Of a stretch of DNA of 64,000 nucleotides, positions 12,199 to 26,600 are shown piece after piece; within the stretch, counting starts at the first letter, position 1, and each line of letters starts with the position of its first letter. The stretch covers positions 53,310,463 to 53,374,462 of the forward strand of contig CATQJL010000112.1 of NCBI GenBank assembly GCA_958299035.1, written 5' to 3'. This DNA is from Cylicocyclus nassatus (lineage: Eukaryota > Nematoda > Chromadorea > Rhabditida > Strongylidae). Made by a program: the position numbers and the translations under genes. A model generated the notes under the pieces. It had not been told where the DNA came from. It searched no databases and saw only the letters and a list, made by a program, of their open reading frames with translations.

Positions 12199-13911
12199 CA
12201 CGTAGGGCAACTCAATCGGGCAGGGAAACAGATTTTTCTACGCTTGGGACAGTTCTTATAATTTTTGAATGGCCTCCAAGCGGCACGTAGGGCAACTCGA
12301 TCGGGCAGGGAAACAGATTTTTCTACGTTTGGGGCAGTTCTTATAATTTTTGAATGGCCTCCAAGCGGCACGTAGGGCAAATCGATCGGGCAGAGAAACA
12401 GATTTTTCTAAGTTTGGGGCAGTTCTTATAATTTTTAAATGGTCTCCAAGCGGCAGTAGGGCAACTCGATCGGGCAGGGAAACAGATTTCTCTACGTTTG
12501 TGGCAGTTCTTATAATTTTTAAATGGTCTCCAAGCGGCACGTAGGGCAACTCGATCAGGCAGGGAAACAGATTTTTCTACGTTTGGGGCAGTTCTTATAA
12601 TTTTTAAATGGTCTCCAAGCGGCACGTAGGGCAACTCGATCAGGCAGGGAAACAGATTTTTCTACGTTTGGGGCAGTTCTTATAATTTTTGAATGGTCTC
12701 CAAGCGTCACGTAGGGCAACTCAATCGGGCAGGGAAACAGATTTTTCTACGCTTGGGACAGTTCTTATAATTTTTAAATGGTTTCCAAGCGTCACGTAGG
12801 GCGACTCAATCGGGCAGGGAAACAGATTTTTCTACGTTTGGGGCAGTTCTTATAATTTTTAAATGGTCTCCAAGCGGCACGTAGGGCAACTCGATCAGGC
12901 AGGGAAACAGATTTTTCTACGTTTGGGGCAGTTCTTATAATTTTTGAATGGTCTCCAAGCGGCACGCAGGGCAACTCGATCGGGCAGGGAAACAGATTTT
13001 TCTACGTTTGGGGCAGTTCTTATAATTTTTAAATGGTCTCCAAGCGGCACGTAGGGCAACTCAATCGGGCAGGGAAACAGATTTTTCTACGCTTGGGACA
13101 GTTCTTATAATTTTTGAATGGCCTCCAAGCGGCACGTAGGGCAACTCGATCGGGCAGGGAAACAGATTTTTCTACGTTTGGGGCAGTTCTTATAATTTTT
13201 GAATGGCCTCCAAGCGGCACGTAGGGCAAATCGATCGGGCAGAGAAACAGATTTTTCTAAGTTTGGGGCAGTTCTTATAATTTTTAAATGGTCTCCAAGC
13301 GGCAGTAGGGCAACTCGATCGGGCAGGGAAACAGATTTCTCTACGTTTGTGGCAGTTCTTATAATTTTTAAATGGTCTCCAAGCGGCACGTAGGGCAACT
13401 CGATCAGGCAGGGAAACAGATTTTTCTACGTTTGGGGCAGTTCTTATAATTTTTAAATGGTCTCCAAGCGGCACGTAGGGCAACTCGATCAGGCAGGGAA
13501 ACAGATTTTTCTACGTTTGGGGCAGTTCTTATAATTTTTGAATGGTCTCCAAGCGTCACGTAGGGCAACTCAATCGGGCAGGGAAACAGATTTTTCTACG
13601 CTTGGGACAGTTCTTATAATTTTTAAATGGTTTCCAAGCGTCACGTAGGGCGACTCAATCGGGCAGGGAAACAGATTTTTCTACGTTTGGGGCAGTTCTT
13701 ATAATTTTTAAATGGTCTCCAAGCGGCACGTAGGGCAACTCGATCAGGCAGGGAAACAGATTTTTCTACGTTTGGGGCAGTTCTTATAATTTTTGAATGG
13801 TCTCCAAGCGGCACGCAGGGCAACTCGATCGGGCAGGGAAACAGATTTTTCTACGTTTGGGGCAGTTCTTATAATTTTTAAATGGTCTCCAAGCGGCACG
13901 TAGGGCAACTC
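12199..13911. repeat. Tandem duplication of a 10-monomer block (849-bp unit)
   Basis: Positions 12,199-13,062 match 13,048-13,911 in variant order. The shared markers are GATTTCTCTACG with GTTTGTGGCAG (near 12,490 and 13,340), GGTTTCCAAGCGTCACG with GGGCGACTC, and GGCACGCAGGG. The two copies are adjacent, overlapping by about 15 bp, so this is a direct tandem duplication. The end is marked by CAACTCAATC at 13,063 against CAACTCGATC in the second copy. Confidence 0.8.
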
Positions 13912-16900
13912 GATCAGGCAGGGAAACAGATTTTTCTACGTTTGGGGCAGTTCTTATAATTTTTGAATGGTCTCCAAGCGTCACGTAGGGCAACTCAATC
14001 GGGCAGGGAAACAGATTTTTCTACGCTTGGGACAGTTCTTATAATTTTTGAATGGCCTCCAAGCGGCACGTAGGGCAACTCGATCGGGCAGGGAAACAGA
14101 TTTTTCTACGTTTGGGGCAGTTCTTATAATTTTTGAATGGCCTCCAAGCGGCACGTAGGGCAAATCGATCGGGCAGAGAAACAGATTTTTCTAAGTTTGG
14201 GGCAGTTCTTATAATTTTTAAATGGTCTCCAAGCGGCAGTAGGGCAACTCGATCGGGCAGGGAAACAGATTTCTCTACGTTTGTGGCAGTTCTTATAATT
14301 TTTAAATGGTCTCCAAGCGGCACGTAGGGCAACTCGATCAGGCAGGGAAACAGATTTTTCTACGTTTGGGGCAGTTCTTATAATTTTTAAATGGTCTCCA
14401 AGCGGCACGTAGGGCAACTCGATCAGGCAGGGAAACAGATTTTTCTACGTTTGGGGCAGTTCTTATAATTTTTGAATGGTCTCCAAGCGTCACGTAGGGC
14501 AACTCAATCGGGCAGGGAAACAGATTTTTCTACGTTTGGGGCAGTTCTTATAATTTTTAAATGATCTCCAAGCGGCACGTAGGGCAACTCGATCAGGCAG
14601 GGAAACAGATTTTTCTACGTTTGGGGCAGTTCTTATAATTTTTGAATGGTCTCCAAGCGTCACGTAGGGCAACTCAATCGGGCAGGGAAACAGATTTTTC
14701 TACGCTTGGGACAGTTCTTATAATTTTTGAATGGCCTCCAAGCGGCACGTAGGGCAACTCGATCGGGCAGGGAAACAGATTTTTCTACGTTTGGGGCAGT
14801 TCTTATAATTTTTGAATGGCCTCCAAGCGGCACGTAGGGCAAATCAATCGGGCAGAGAAACAGATTTTTCTAAGTTTGGGGCAGTTCTTATAATTTTTGA
14901 ATGGTCTCCAAGCGTCACGTAGGGCAACTCAATCGGGCAGGGAAACAGATTTTTCTACGCTTGGGACAGTTCTTATAATTTTTGAATGGCCTCCAAGCGG
15001 CACGTAGGGCAACTCGATCGGGCAGGGAAACAGATTTTTCTACGTTTGGGGCAGTTCTTATAATTTTTGAATGGCCTCCAAGCGGCACGTAGGGCAAATC
15101 GATCGGGCAGAGAAACAGATTTTTCTAAGTTTGGGGCAGTTCTTATAATTTTTAAATGGTCTCCAAGCGGCAGTAGGGCAACTCGATCGGGCAGGGAAAC
15201 AGATTTCTCTACGTTTGTGGCAGTTCTTATAATTTTTAAATGGTCTCCAAGCGGCACGTAGGGCAACTCGATCAGGCAGGGAAACAGATTTTTCTACGTT
15301 TGGGGCAGTTCTTATAATTTTTAAATGGTCTCCAAGCGGCACGTAGGGCAACTCGATCAGGCAGGGAAACAGATTTTTCTACGTTTGGGGCAGTTCTTAT
15401 AATTTTTGAATGGTCTCCAAGCGTCACGTAGGGCAACTCAATCGGGCAGGGAAACAGATTTCTCTACGTTTGTGGCAGTTCTTATAATTTTTAAATGGTC
15501 TCCAAGCGGCACGTAGGGCAACTCGATCAGGCAGGGAAACAGATTTTTCTACGTTTGGGGCAGTTCTTATAATTTTTAAATGGTCTCCAAGCGGCACGTA
15601 GGGCAACTCGATCAGGCAGGGAAACAGATTTTTCTACGTTTGGGGCAGTTCTTATAATTTTTGAATGGTCTCCAAGCGTCACGTAGGGCAACTCAATCGG
15701 GCAGGGAAACAGATTTTTCTACGTTTGGGGCAGTTCTTATAATTTTTAAATGATCTCCAAGCGGCACGTAGGGCAACTCGATCAGGCAGGGAAACAGATT
15801 TTTCTACGTTTGGGGCAGTTCTTATAATTTTTGAATGGTCTCCAAGCGTCACGTAGGGCAACTCAATCGGGCAGGGAAACAGATTTTTCTACGCTTGGGA
15901 CAGTTCTTATAATTTTTGAATGGCCTCCAAGCGGCACGTAGGGCAACTCGATCGGGCAGGGAAACAGATTTTTCTACGTTTGGGGCAGTTCTTATAATTT
16001 TTGAATGGCCTCCAAGCGGCACGTAGGGCAAATCGATCGGGCAGAGAAACAGATTTTTCTAAGTTTGGGGCAGTTCTTATAATTTTTGAATGGTCTCCAA
16101 GCGTCACGTAGGGCAACTCAATCGGGCAGGGAAACAGATTTTTCTACGCTTGGGACAGTTCTTATAATTTTTGAATGGCCTCCAAGCGGCACGTAGGGCA
16201 ACTCGATCGGGCAGGGAAACAGATTTTTCTACGTTTGGGGCAGTTCTTATAATTTTTGAATGGCCTCCAAGCGGCACGTAGGGCAAATCGATCGGGCAGA
16301 GAAACAGATTTTTCTAAGTTTGGGGCAGTTCTTATAATTTTTAAATGGTCTCCAAGCGGCAGTAGGGCAACTCGATCGGGCAGGGAAACAGATTTCTCTA
16401 CGTTTGTGGCAGTTCTTATAATTTTTAAATGGTCTCCAAGCGGCACGTAGGGCAACTCGATCAGGCAGGGAAACAGATTTTTCTACGTTTGGGGCAGTTC
16501 TTATAATTTTTAAATGGTCTCCAAGCGGCACGTAGGGCAACTCGATCAGGCAGGGAAACAGATTTTTCTACGTTTGGGGCAGTTCTTATAATTTTTGAAT
16601 GGTCTCCAAGCGTCACGTAGGGCAACTCAATCGGGCAGGGAAACAGATTTTTCTACGCTTGGGACAGTTCTTATAATTTTTAAATGGTTTCCAAGCGTCA
16701 CGTAGGGCGACTCAATCGGGCAGGGAAACAGATTTTTCTACGTTTGGGGCAGTTCTTATAATTTTTAAATGGTCTCCAAGCGGCACGTAGGGCAACTCGA
16801 TCAGGCAGGGAAACAGATTTTTCTACGTTTGGGGCAGTTCTTATAATTTTTGAATGGTCTCCAAGCGTCACGTAGGGCAACTCGATCAGGCAGGGAAACA

Positions 16901-19734
16901 GATTTTTCTACGCTTGGGACAGTTCTTATAATTTTTGAATGGTCTCCAAGCGGCACGCAGGGCAACTCGATCGGGCAGGGAAACAGATTTTTCTACGTTT
17001 GGGGCAGTTCTTATAATTTTTAAATGGTCTCCAAGCGGCACGTAGGGCAACTCGATCAGGCAGGGAAACAGATTTTTCTACGTTTGGGGCAGTTCTTATA
17101 ATTTTTGAATGGTCTCCAAGCGTCACGTAGGGCAACTCAATCGGGCAGGGAAACAGATTTTTCTACGTTTGGGGCAGTTCTTATAATTTTTGAATGGCCT
17201 CCAAGCGGCACGTAGGGCAACTCGATCGGGCAGGGAAACAGATTTTTCTACGTTTGGGGCAGTTCTTATAATTTTTGAATGGTCTCCAAGCGTCACGTAG
17301 GGCAACTCAATCGGGCAGGGAAACAGATTTTTCTACGCTTGGGACAGTTCTTATAATTTTTGAATGGTCTCCAAGCGTCACGTAGGGCAACTCAATCGGG
17401 CAGGGAAACAGATTTTTCTACGCTTGGGACAGTTCTTATAATTTTTGAATGGCCTCCAAGCGGCACGTAGGGCAACTCGATCGGGCAGGGAAACAGATTT
17501 TTCTACGTTTGGGGCAGTTCTTATAATTTTTGAATGGCCTCCAAGCGGCACGTAGGGCAAATCGATCGGGCAGAGAAACAGATTTTTCTAAGTTTGGGGC
17601 AGTTCTTATAATTTTTAAATGGTCTCCAAGCGGCAGTAGGGCAACTCGATCGGGCAGGGAAACAGATTTCTCTACGTTTGTGGCAGTTCTTATAATTTTT
17701 AAATGGTCTCCAAGCGGCACGTAGGGCAACTCGATCAGGCAGGGAAACAGATTTTTCTACGTTTGGGGCAGTTCTTATAATTTTTGAATGGTCTCCAAGC
17801 GGCACGTAGGGCAACTCGATCAGGCAGGGAAACAGATTTTTCTACGTTTGGGGCAGTTCTTATAATTTTTGAATGGTCTCCAAGCGTCACGTAGGGCAAC
17901 TCAATCGGGCAGGGAAACAGATTTTTCTACGCTTGGGACAGTTCTTATAATTTTTAAATGGTTTCCAAGCGTCACGTAGGGCGACTCAATCGGGCAGGGA
18001 AACAGATTTTTCTACGCTTGGGACAGTTCTTATAATTTTTAAATGGTTTCCAAGCGTCACGTAGGGCGACTCAATCGGGCAGGGAAACAGATTTTTCTAC
18101 GTTTGGGGCAGTTCTTATAATTTTTAAATGGTCTCCAAGCGGCACGTAGGGCAACTCGATCAGGCAGGGAAACAGATTTTTCTACGTTTGGGGCAGTTCT
18201 TATAATTTTTGAATGGTCTCCAAGCGTCACGTAGGGCAACTCGATCAGGCAGGGAAACAGATTTTTCTACGCTTGGGACAGTTCTTATAATTTTTGAATG
18301 GCCTCCAAGCGGCACGTAGGGCAACTCGATCGGGCAGGGAAACAGATTTTTCTACGTTTGGGGCAGTTCTTATAATTTTTGAATGGTCTCCAAGCGTCAC
18401 GTAGGGCAACTCAATCGGGCAGGGAAACAGATTTTTCTACGCTTGGGACAGTTCTTATAATTTTTGAATGGTCTCCAAGCGTCACGTAGGGCAACTCAAT
18501 CGGGCAGGGAAACAGATTTTTCTACGCTTGGGACAGTTCTTATAATTTTTGAATGGCCTCCAAGCGGCACGTAGGGCAACTCGATCGGGCAGGGAAACAG
18601 ATTTTTCTACGTTTGGGGCAGTTCTTATAATTTTTGAATGGCCTCCAAGCGGCACGTAGGGCAAATCGATCGGGCAGAGAAACAGATTTTTCTAAGTTTG
18701 GGGCAGTTCTTATAATTTTTAAATGGTCTCCAAGCGGCAGTAGGGCAACTCGATCGGGCAGGGAAACAGATTTCTCTACGTTTGTGGCAGTTCTTATAAT
18801 TTTTAAATGGTCTCCAAGCGGCACGTAGGGCAACTCGATCAGGCAGGGAAACAGATTTTTCTACGTTTGGGGCAGTTCTTATAATTTTTAAATGGTCTCC
18901 AAGCGGCACGTAGGGCAACTCGATCAGGCAGGGAAACAGATTTTTCTACGTTTGGGGCAGTTCTTATAATTTTTGAATGGTCTCCAAGCGTCACGTAGGG
19001 CAACTCAATCGGGCAGGGAAACAGATTTTTCTACGCTTGGGACAGTTCTTATAATTTTTAAATGGTTTCCAAGCGTCACGTAGGGCGACTCAATCGGGCA
19101 GGGAAACAGATTTTTCTACGCTTGGGACAGTTCTTATAATTTTTAAATGGTTTCCAAGCGTCACGTAGGGCGACTCAATCGGGCAGGGAAACAGATTTTT
19201 CTACGTTTGGGGCAGTTCTTATAATTTTTAAATGGTCTCCAAGCGGCACGTAGGGCAACTCGATCAGGCAGGGAAACAGATTTTTCTACGTTTGGGGCAG
19301 TTCTTATAATTTTTGAATGGTCTCCAAGCGTCACGTAGGGCAACTCGATCAGGCAGGGAAACAGATTTTTCTACGCTTGGGACAGTTCTTATAATTTTTG
19401 AATGGTCTCCAAGCGGCACGCAGGGCAACTCGATCGGGCAGGGAAACAGATTTTTCTACGTTTGGGGCAGTTCTTATAATTTTTAAATGGTCTCCAAGCG
19501 GCACGTAGGGCAACTCGATCAGGCAGGGAAACAGATTTTTCTACGTTTGGGGCAGTTCTTATAATTTTTGAATGGTCTCCAAGCGTCACGTAGGGCAACT
19601 CAATCGGGCAGGGAAACAGATTTTTCTACGCTTGGGACAGTTCTTATAATTTTTGAATGGCCTCCAAGCGGCACGTAGGGCAACTCGATCGGGCAGGGAA
19701 ACAGATTTTTCTACGTTTGGGGCAGTTCTTATAA

Positions 19735-20753
19735 TTTTTGAATGGCCTCCAAGCGGCACGTAGGGCAAATCGATCGGGCAGAGAAACAGATTTTTCTAAG
19801 TTTGGGGCAGTTCTTATAATTTTTAAATGGTCTCCAAGCGGCAGTAGGGCAACTCGATCGGGCAGGGAAACAGATTTCTCTACGTTTGTGGCAGTTCTTA
19901 TAATTTTTAAATGGTCTCCAAGCGGCACGTAGGGCAACTCGATCAGGCAGGGAAACAGATTTTTCTACGTTTGGGGCAGTTCTTATAATTTTTAAATGGT
20001 CTCCAAGCGGCACGTAGGGCAACTCGATCAGGCAGGGAAACAGATTTTTCTACGTTTGGGGCAGTTCTTATAATTTTTGAATGGTCTCCAAGCGTCACGT
20101 AGGGCAACTCAATCGGGCAGGGAAACAGATTTTTCTACGCTTGGGACAGTTCTTATAATTTTTAAATGGTTTCCAAGCGTCACGTAGGGCGACTCAATCG
20201 GGCAGGGAAACAGATTTTTCTACGTTTGGGGCAGTTCTTATAATTTTTAAATGGTCTCCAAGCGGCACGTAGGGCAACTCGATCAGGCAGGGAAACAGAT
20301 TTTTCTACGTTTGGGGCAGTTCTTATAATTTTTGAATGGTCTCCAAGCGTCACGTAGGGCAACTCGATCAGGCAGGGAAACAGATTTTTCTACGCTTGGG
20401 ACAGTTCTTATAATTTTTGAATGGTCTCCAAGCGGCACGCAGGGCAACTCGATCGGGCAGGGAAACAGATTTTTCTACGTTTGGGGCAGTTCTTATAATT
20501 TTTAAATGGTCTCCAAGCGGCACGTAGGGCAACTCGATCAGGCAGGGAAACAGATTTTTCTACGTTTGGGGCAGTTCTTATAATTTTTGAATGGTCTCCA
20601 AGCGTCACGTAGGGCAACTCAATCGGGCAGGGAAACAGATTTTTCTACGCTTGGGACAGTTCTTATAATTTTTGAATGGCCTCCAAGCGGCACGTAGGGC
20701 AACTCGATCGGGCAGGGAAACAGATTTTTCTACGTTTGGGGCAGTTCTTATAA
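19735..20753. repeat. One complete 12-monomer HOR unit (1,019 bp)
   Basis: Slots read in order: 1 CAAATCGATCGGGCAGAGA/CTAAGT; 2 the 84-bp GGCAGTAGGG/GTTTGTGG unit (19,820-19,903); 3 and 4 GGCACG/CGATCAGG; 5 GTCACG/CAATCGGG/GCTTGGGA; 6 GTTTCC/GTCACG/GGGCGACTC; 7 GGCACG/CGATCAGG; 8 GTCACG/CGATCAGG/GCTTGGGA; 9 GGCACGCAGGG/CGATCGGG; 10 GGCACG/CGATCAGG; 11 GTCACG/CAATCGGG/GCTTGGGA; 12 GAATGGCCTCC/CGATCGGG. The next unit starts at 20,754 with slot 1 again. Eleven 85-bp and one 84-bp monomers sum exactly to 1,019. Confidence 0.88.
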
Positions 20754-23616
20754 TTTTTGAATGGCCTCCAAGCGGCACGTAGGGCAAATCGATCGGGCAG
20801 AGAAACAGATTTTTCTAAGTTTGGGGCAGTTCTTATAATTTTTAAATGGTCTCCAAGCGGCAGTAGGGCAACTCGATCGGGCAGGGAAACAGATTTCTCT
20901 ACGTTTGTGGCAGTTCTTATAATTTTTAAATGGTCTCCAAGCGGCACGTAGGGCAACTCGATCAGGCAGGGAAACAGATTTTTCTACGTTTGGGGCAGTT
21001 CTTATAATTTTTAAATGGTCTCCAAGCGGCACGTAGGGCAACTCGATCAGGCAGGGAAACAGATTTTTCTACGTTTGGGGCAGTTCTTATAATTTTTGAA
21101 TGGTCTCCAAGCGTCACGTAGGGCAACTCAATCGGGCAGGGAAACAGATTTTTCTACGCTTGGGACAGTTCTTATAATTTTTAAATGGTTTCCAAGCGTC
21201 ACGTAGGGCGACTCAATCGGGCAGGGAAACAGATTTTTCTACGTTTGGGGCAGTTCTTATAATTTTTAAATGGTCTCCAAGCGGCACGTAGGGCAACTCG
21301 ATCAGGCAGGGAAACAGATTTTTCTACGTTTGGGGCAGTTCTTATAATTTTTGAATGGTCTCCAAGCGTCACGTAGGGCAACTCGATCAGGCAGGGAAAC
21401 AGATTTTTCTACGCTTGGGACAGTTCTTATAATTTTTGAATGGTCTCCAAGCGGCACGCAGGGCAACTCGATCGGGCAGGGAAACAGATTTTTCTACGTT
21501 TGGGGCAGTTCTTATAATTTTTAAATGGTCTCCAAGCGGCACGTAGGGCAACTCGATCAGGCAGGGAAACAGATTTTTCTACGTTTGGGGCAGTTCTTAT
21601 AATTTTTGAATGGTCTCCAAGCGGCACGTAGGGCAACTCGATCAGGCAGGGAAACAGATTTTTCTACGTTTGGGGCAGTTCTTATAATTTTTGAATGGTC
21701 TCCAAGCGTCACGTAGGGCAACTGGATCAGGCAGGGAAACAGATTTTTCTACGCTTGGGACAGTTCTTATAATTTTTGAATGGTCTCCAAGCGGCACGTA
21801 GGGCAACTCGATCGGGCAGGGAAACAGATTTTTCTACGTTTGAGGCAGTTCTTATAATTTTTAAATGGTCTCCAAGCGGCACGTAGGGCAACTCAATCGG
21901 GCAGGGAAACAGATTTTTCTACGCTTGGGACAGTTCTTATAATTTTTAAATGGTCTCCAAGCGGCACGTAGGGCAACTCGATCGGGCAGGGAAACAGATT
22001 TTTCTACGTTTGTGGCAGTTCTTATAATTTTTAAATGGTCTCCAAGCGGCACGTAGGGCAACTCGATCAGGCAGGGAAACAGATTTTTCTACGTTTGGGG
22101 CAGTTCTTATAATTTTTAAATGGTCTCCAAGCGGCACGTAGGGCAACTCGATCAGGCAGGGAAACAGATTTTTCTACGTTTGGGGCAGTTCTTATAATTT
22201 TTGAATGGTCTCCAAGCGTCACGTAGGGCAACTCAATCGGGCAGGGAAACAGATTTTTCTACGCTTGGGACAGTTCTTATAATTTTTAAATGGTTTCCAA
22301 GCGTCACGTAGGGCGACTCAATCGGGCAGGGAAACAGATTTTTCTACGTTTGGGGCAGTTCTTATAATTTTTAAATGGTCTCCAAGCGGCACGTAGGGCA
22401 ACTCGATCAGGCAGGGAAACAGATTTTTCTACGTTTGGGGCAGTTCTTATAATTTTTGAATGGTCTCCAAGCGTCACGTAGGGCAACTCGATCAGGCAGG
22501 GAAACAGATTTTTCTACGCTTGGGACAGTTCTTATAATTTTTAAATGGTCTCCAAGCGGCACGTAGGGCAACTCGATCAGGCAGGGAAACAGATTTTTCT
22601 ACGTTTGGGGCAGTTCTTATAATTTTTGAATGGTCTCCAAGCGTCACGTAGGGCAACTCAATCGGGCAGGGAAACAGATTTTTCTACGCTTGGGACAGTT
22701 CTTATAATTTTTAAATGGTTTCCAAGCGTCACGTAGGGCGACTCAATCGGGCAGGGAAACAGATTTTTCTACGTTTGGGGCAGTTCTTATAATTTTTAAA
22801 TGGTCTCCAAGCGGCACGTAGGGCAACTCGATCAGGCAGGGAAACAGATTTTTCTACGTTTGGGGCAGTTCTTATAATTTTTGAATGGTCTCCAAGCGTC
22901 ACGTAGGGCAACTCGATCAGGCAGGGAAACAGATTTTTCTACGCTTGGGACAGTTCTTATAATTTTTGAATGGTCTCCAAGCGGCACGCAGGGCAACTCG
23001 ATCGGGCAGGGAAACAGATTTTTCTACGTTTGGGGCAGTTCTTATAATTTTTAAATGGTCTCCAAGCGGCACGTAGGGCAACTCGATCAGGCAGGGAAAC
23101 AGATTTTTCTACGTTTGGGGCAGTTCTTATAATTTTTGAATGGTCTCCAAGCGTCACGTAGGGCAACTCAATCGGGCAGGGAAACAGATTTTTCTACGCT
23201 TGGGACAGTTCTTATAATTTTTGAATGGTCTCCAAGCGTCACGTAGGGCAACTCAATCGGGCAGGGAAACAGATTTTTCTACGCTTGGGACAGTTCTTAT
23301 AATTTTTGAATGGCCTCCAAGCGGCACGTAGGGCAACTCGATCGGGCAGGGAAACAGATTTTTCTACGTTTGGGGCAGTTCTTATAATTTTTGAATGGCC
23401 TCCAAGCGGCACGTAGGGCAAATCGATCGGGCAGAGAAACAGATTTTTCTAAGTTTGGGGCAGTTCTTATAATTTTTAAATGGTCTCCAAGCGGCAGTAG
23501 GGCAACTCGATCGGGCAGGGAAACAGATTTCTCTACGTTTGTGGCAGTTCTTATAATTTTTAAATGGTCTCCAAGCGGCACGTAGGGCAACTCGATCAGG
23601 CAGGGAAACAGATTTT

Positions 23617-26600
23617 TCTACGTTTGGGGCAGTTCTTATAATTTTTAAATGGTCTCCAAGCGGCACGTAGGGCAACTCGATCAGGCAGGGAAACAGATTT
23701 TTCTACGTTTGGGGCAGTTCTTATAATTTTTGAATGGTCTCCAAGCGTCACGTAGGGCAACTCAATCGGGCAGGGAAACAGATTTTTCTACGCTTGGGAC
23801 AGTTCTTATAATTTTTAAATGGTTTCCAAGCGTCACGTAGGGCGACTCAATCGGGCAGGGAAACAGATTTTTCTACGTTTGGGGCAGTTCTTATAATTTT
23901 TAAATGGTCTCCAAGCGGCACGTAGGGCAACTCGATCAGGCAGGGAAACAGATTTTTCTACGTTTGGGGCAGTTCTTATAATTTTTGAATGGTCTCCAAG
24001 CGTCACGTAGGGCAACTCGATCAGGCAGGGAAACAGATTTTTCTACGTTTGGGGCAGTTCTTATAATTTTTAAATGGTCTCCAAGCGGCACGTAGGGCAA
24101 CTCGATCGGGCAGGGAAACAGATTTTTCTACGTTTGGGGCAGTTCTTATAATTTTTGAATGGCCTCCAAGCGGCACGTAGGGCAACTCGATCGGGCAGGG
24201 AAACAGATTTTTCTACGTTTGGGGCAGTTCTTATAATTTTTGAATGGCCTTCAAGCGGCACGTAGGGCAAATCGATCGGGCAGAGAAACAGATTTTTCTA
24301 AGTTTGGGGCAGTTCTTATAATTTTTAAATGGTCTCCAAGCGGCAGTAGGGCAACTCGATCGGGCAGGGAAACAGATTTCTCTACGTTTGTGGCAGTTCT
24401 TATAATTTTTAAATGGTCTCCAAGCGGCACGTAGGGCAACTCGATCAGGCAGGGAAACAGATTTTTCTACGTTTGGGGCAGTTCTTATAATTTTTAAATG
24501 GTCTCCAAGCGGCACGTAGGGCAACTCGATCAGGCAGGGAAACAGATTTTTCTACGTTTGGGGCAGTTCTTATAATTTTTGAATGGTCTCCAAGCGTCAC
24601 GTAGGGCAACTCAATCGGGCAGGGAAACAGATTTTTCTACGCTTGGGACAGTTCTTATAATTTTTAAATGGTTTCCAAGCGTCACGTAGGGCGACTCAAT
24701 CGGGCAGGGAAACAGATTTTTCTACGTTTGGGGCAGTTCTTATAATTTTTAAATGGTCTCCAAGCGGCACGTAGGGCAACTCGATCAGGCAGGGAAACAG
24801 ATTTTTCTACGTTTGGGGCAGTTCTTATAATTTTTGAATGGTCTCCAAGCGTCACGTAGGGCAACTCGATCAGGCAGGGAAACAGATTTTTCTACGCTTG
24901 GGACAGTTCTTATAATTTTTGAATGGTCTCCAAGCGGCACGCAGGGCAACTCGATCGGGCAGGGAAACAGATTTTTCTACGTTTGGGGCAGTTCTTATAA
25001 TTTTTAAATGGTCTCCAAGCGGCACGTAGGGCAACTCGATCAGGCAGGGAAACAGATTTTTCTACGTTTGGGGCAGTTCTTATAATTTTTGAATGGTCTC
25101 CAAGCGTCACGTAGGGCAACTCAATCGGGCAGGGAAACAGATTTTTCTACGCTTGGGACAGTACTTATAATTTTTGAATGGCCTCCAAGCGGCACGTAGG
25201 GCAACTCGATCGGGCAGGGAAACAGATTTTTCTACGTTTGGGGCAGTTCTTATAATTTTTGAATGGCCTCCAAGCGGCACGTAGGGCAAATCGATCGGGC
25301 AGAGAAACAGATTTTTCTAAGTTTGGGGCAGTTCTTATAATTTTTAAATGGTCTCCAAGCGGCAGTAGGGCAACTCGATCGGGCAGGGAAACAGATTTCT
25401 CTACGTTTGGGGCAGTTCTTATAATTTTTAAATGGTCTCCAAGCGGCACGTAGGGCAACTCGATCAGGCAGGGAAACAGATTTTTCTACGTTTGGGGCAG
25501 TTCTTATAATTTTTGAATGGTCTCCAAGCGTCACGTAGGGCAACTCAATCGGGCAGGGAAACAGATTTTTCTACGCTTGGGACAGTTCTTATAATTTTTA
25601 AATGGTTTCCAAGCGTCACGTAGGGCGACTCAATCGGGCAGGGAAACAGATTTTTCTACGTTTGGGGCAGTTCTTATAATTTTTAAATGGTCTCCAAGCG
25701 GCACGTAGGGCAACTCGATCAGGCAGGGAAACAGATTTTTCTACGTTTGGGGCAGTTCTTATAATTTTTGAATGGTCTCCAAGCGTCACGTAGGGCAACT
25801 CGATCAGGCAGGGAAACAGATTTTTCTACGTTTGGGGCAGTTCTTATAATTTTTAAATGGTCTCCAAGCGGCACGTAGGGCAACTCGATCGGGCAGGGAA
25901 ACAGATTTTTCTACGTTTGGGGCAGTTCTTATAATTTTTGAATGGCCTCCAAGCGGCACGTAGGGCAACTCGATCGGGCAGGGAAACAGATTTTTCTACG
26001 TTTGGGGCAGTTCTTATAATTTTTGAATGGCCTCCAAGCGGCACGTAGGGCAAATCGATCGGGCAGAGAAACAGATTTTTCTAAGTTTGGGGCAGTTCTT
26101 ATAATTTTTAAATGGTCTCCAAGCGGCAGTAGGGCAACTCGATCGGGCAGGGAAACAGATTTCTCTACGTTTGTGGCAGTTCTTATAATTTTTAAATGGT
26201 CTCCAAGCGGCACGTAGGGCAACTCGATCAGGCAGGGAAACAGATTTTTCTACGTTTGGGGCAGTTCTTATAATTTTTAAATGGTCTCCAAGCGGCACGT
26301 AGGGCAACTCGATCAGGCAGGGAAACAGATTTTTCTACGTTTGGGGCAGTTCTTATAATTTTTGAATGGTCTCCAAGCGTCACGTAGGGCAACTCAATCG
26401 GGCAGGGAAACAGATTTTTCTACGCTTGGGACAGTTCTTATAATTTTTAAATGGTTTCCAAGCGTCACGTAGGGCGACTCAATCGGGCAGGGAAACAGAT
26501 TTTTCTACGTTTGGGGCAGTTCTTATAATTTTTAAATGGTCTCCAAGCGGCACGTAGGGCAACTCGATCAGGCAGGGAAACAGATTTTTCTACGTTTGGG

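Larger units (their letters stand above)
1665..12346. repeat. Short irregular HOR domain with 84-bp monomers
   Basis: The marker pair is a CAAATCGATCGGGCAGAGA monomer followed by an 84-bp monomer carrying GGCAGTAGGG. It recurs at about 1665, 2258, 2682, 3105, 4123, 5054, 5817, 6156, 6665, 6918, 7427, 7850, 8528, 8867, 10,819 and 11,158. Spacings vary from 253 to about 1,950 bp and are near-multiples of 85 less one or two bases. A CTAAGTTTGG change in the first monomer of the pair becomes common after about 5.1 kb. This indicates many rounds of local duplication without one fixed HOR length. Confidence 0.75.
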
